A stretch of 5,740 nt of DNA from Spirochaetaceae bacterium. GTDB taxonomy: Bacteria; Spirochaetota; Spirochaetia; SZUA-6; Bin103. Location of the stretch: assembly GCA_028820215.1 (NCBI GenBank), contig JAPPKD010000154.1:1-5740 (forward strand). Reading direction: 5' to 3'. The translations under genes and the position numbers were made by a program. The stretch's first letter is position 1; every line of letters starts with the position of its first letter. Shown in pieces: positions 5,610 to 5,740 of this stretch. Below the pieces are notes generated by a model. That model did not search any database and was not told the DNA's origin. It worked only from the letters and a program-made list of their open reading frames with translations.

Positions 5610-5740
5610 AGGGTGTACTCCTGTTCGTTCTTTGGGTGGGTGGGAACCTCGGGTCGCTCGGCGGCCAACCCCTTGGTGGGGCAGACCACCGGCTTGCCGG
5701 GCGAAGGCCGGCATGTCGCACGACCTCCACCCGGCTCTCG
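5610..5740 (-). other. Upstream leader of the GH2 gene
   Basis: These 131 bases hold the Shine-Dalgarno and an alternative start at 5714 with GGAGG 9 bases before it. They also contain an imperfect hairpin (CCGGCTT near 5690 with AAGGCCGG near 5705-5712). I see no clear sigma-70 type promoter and no operator-like palindrome. All three minus-strand frames stay open here, so the tail of another minus-strand gene ending at 5585 cannot be excluded, but it does not look like any family I know. Confidence 0.4.
5618..5622 (-). promoter_or_regulatory. Shine-Dalgarno of the GH2 gene
   Basis: AGGAG on the minus strand lies 8 bases before ATG 5609. It decides between this start and the in-frame ATG at 5714, because the SLDGAW homology begins just after 5609. 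Confidence 0.7.

Noticed and set aside
5585..5740. Minus-strand frame ending at 5585, possible tail of an upstream gene overlapping the GH2 start
   Set aside because: Pro/Gly-rich translation with no family resemblance, and all three frames are open there, so coding cannot be claimed.

Overview
The window is bacterial DNA, GC-rich over most of its length (about 60-68 % in hand-counted 60-base samples) and densely coding. The gene mix is a cytoplasmic-looking glycoside hydrolase family 2 (GH2) enzyme, a phytanoyl-CoA dioxygenase (PhyH) family oxygenase, a possible second PhyH tail and a FlaR-type P-loop kinase. This suggests a free-living or host-associated environmental bacterium; PhyH and GH2 genes are abundant in sponge-associated and other uncultivated lineages. 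The sequence gives no marker that fixes the phylum.

Layout: (1) positions 2-196, plus strand, hold the C-terminal 64 residues of a gene cut by the window edge, possibly a PhyH oxygenase. (2) 197-279 is a short gap with an imperfect hairpin. (3) 280-900, plus strand, is a small P-loop kinase of the adenylate-kinase-related (FlaR) type. (4) 901-1026, plus strand, has a good ribosome binding site and a start directly after the kinase stop. It begins like a HAD-family hydrolase but loses the resemblance after about 17 codons, so it is probably a remnant. (5) 954-1769, minus strand, is a two-gene cassette: a 194-residue HEPN-type protein with an R-x4-H motif, followed 15 bases later by a 71-residue partner with a near-perfect Shine-Dalgarno. 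Its GC (about 47-57 % in sampled lines) is clearly lower than its surroundings. (6) 1833-2660, minus strand, is a PhyH-family Fe(II)/2-oxoglutarate oxygenase. (7) 2757-5609, minus strand, is a 950-residue GH2 enzyme with both catalytic glutamates and an added C-terminal domain. (8) 5610-5740 is the leader of the GH2 gene.

How it may work together: the GH2 and PhyH genes are adjacent and in the same direction (96-base gap) and are likely one catabolic operon for an unidentified glycoside. The HEPN pair has the organisation of a toxin-antitoxin or phage-defence module and seems to have arrived by horizontal transfer. It lies between the truncated HAD-like start on one side and the end of the PhyH gene on the other. 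This is the part of the window most likely to be a little-described system.
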